DNA of 5,474 bases from positions 1 to 5,474 of the forward strand of contig JABCZE010000135.1 in the NCBI GenBank assembly GCA_013289785.1, written 5' to 3'. Below, piece by piece: positions 5,062 to 5,474 of the stretch; the first letter of the stretch is position 1; each line of letters opens with the position of its first letter. Origin of the DNA: Vulcanimicrobiota bacterium. GTDB taxonomy: Bacteria > Vulcanimicrobiota > Vulcanimicrobiia > Vulcanimicrobiales > Vulcanimicrobiaceae. The notes beneath the pieces are model-generated. The model did no database searches. It was not told where the DNA came from and saw only the letters and a list, made by a program, of their open reading frames with translations. The position numbers were made by a program, and so were the translations under genes.

Positions 5062-5474
5062 ATGCGAACGCTCGGCGGACTATCGTTTGCGGTTTTCGTC
5101 GCGCTTAGCTCGGCGAGCGCCGGTGCGGTAACACAATCCGCCGGCGATGCCCAAGCGCTCGACCTGCTCGCCAAGCATCGGTCGTTCGTGGGATGGCAGT
5201 TCGGCGACGGCACGTTTCAAACGATGCGCATCACCGGTAACGTCACCGACGAAAAAGGAAAGCAGACGGAGACGCTCGTTTTACTCTCCGAGGGCTTGCT
5301 GTACAACGACGGCTTTACGGAACTCAAACGCAACGGCGTAACCGAGCGCGACGGGTTCACGGGGAACCTCTTTTGGCAGGCCAACTATAACGGGTTTACG
5401 ACGCCGGTCTATGGTGACTACGCCAAGTTTCTTGCCTCATACTCCGTTTTGAGAAACGAAGGCGCGACGGAGCT
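5062..5474 (+). CDS. Exported protein of unknown function, N-terminal part (cut by window edge)
   Basis: The first 137 residues of a plus-strand gene that runs off the right edge; the frame is open to the end. It begins with a signal peptide (MRTLGGLSFAVFVALSSASA, with likely cleavage after Ala20 or Ala22), so the product is exported. The mature part starts with a helix-like QALDLLAKHRSFVGW and continues with alternating strands (TMRITGNVTDEKGK, ETLVLLSEGLLYNDGF, NLFWQANYNGFTTP). This is loosely like the LolA-type or pre-aspartyl-protease N-terminal regions of some periplasmic proteins, but I do not recognise the family. The ATG at 5062 is the only usable start: no ATG, GTG or TTG lies in frame between it and the stop at 5017. 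A clear ribosome site is missing. It is divergent from the CMD-sigma operon, with a 92-base gap. Confidence 0.8.
   Translation, partial: MRTLGGLSFAVFVALSSASAGAVTQSAGDAQALDLLAKHRSFVGWQFGDGTFQTMRITGNVTDEKGKQTETLVLLSEGLLYNDGFTELKRNGVTERDGFTGNLFWQANYNGFTTPVYGDYAKFLASYSVLRNEGATE

Overview
This GC-rich, densely coded window has five complete or near-complete genes and one gene cut at each end. It looks like bacterial chromosome from a Gram-negative-type lineage. A secreted sedolisin-type protease with a lipobox, an ECF41-type sigma factor with a CMD-like partner, and the general codon style would fit Eremiobacterota/Vulcanimicrobiota (WPS-2), Acidobacteriota or a similar soil or acid-adapted phylum. 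That placement is inference, because there is no rRNA or marker gene. I see no tRNA, rRNA, CRISPR, insertion sequence or phage gene.

Layout. Minus strand, 1-350: N-terminus of a YtcJ-like metal-dependent amidohydrolase that runs off the left edge. At 383-410 a perfect 12-bp hairpin separates it from the next gene. Minus strand, 436-2853: an 805-residue S53 (sedolisin/kumamolisin) peptidase predicted to be a lipoprotein. Its activation propeptide and catalytic domain are separated by a beta-sandwich-like domain and a Pro/Thr repeat linker. Region 2854-3018 is a divergent intergenic region with a cluster of inverted repeats that can form alternative hairpins. Plus strand, 3019-3540: a DUF488 protein. 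Its stop codon overlaps the stop codon of the convergent sigma gene. Minus strand, 3537-4421 and 4418-4969: an ECF41-family sigma factor and, upstream of it, a carboxymuconolactone decarboxylase/AhpD-like gene, joined by an ATGA overlap. Plus strand, 5062-5474: the start of a divergently transcribed exported protein of unknown function, cut by the right edge.

The best-supported regulatory unit is the CMD-ECF41 operon. The sigma factor has the WLPEP linker motif, a DGGGK motif and an NPEKL version of the NPDKL motif in its SnoaL-like C-terminal extension. Just upstream of the CMD gene is CGTCACA, 16 bases, CGTC, one mismatch from the published ECF41 promoter TGTCACA-N16-CGTC. This predicts a self-regulated circuit and also settles the CMD start at 4969. 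The other point of interest is the S53 peptidase, with its inserted domain, lipoprotein anchor and apparently altered calcium site.
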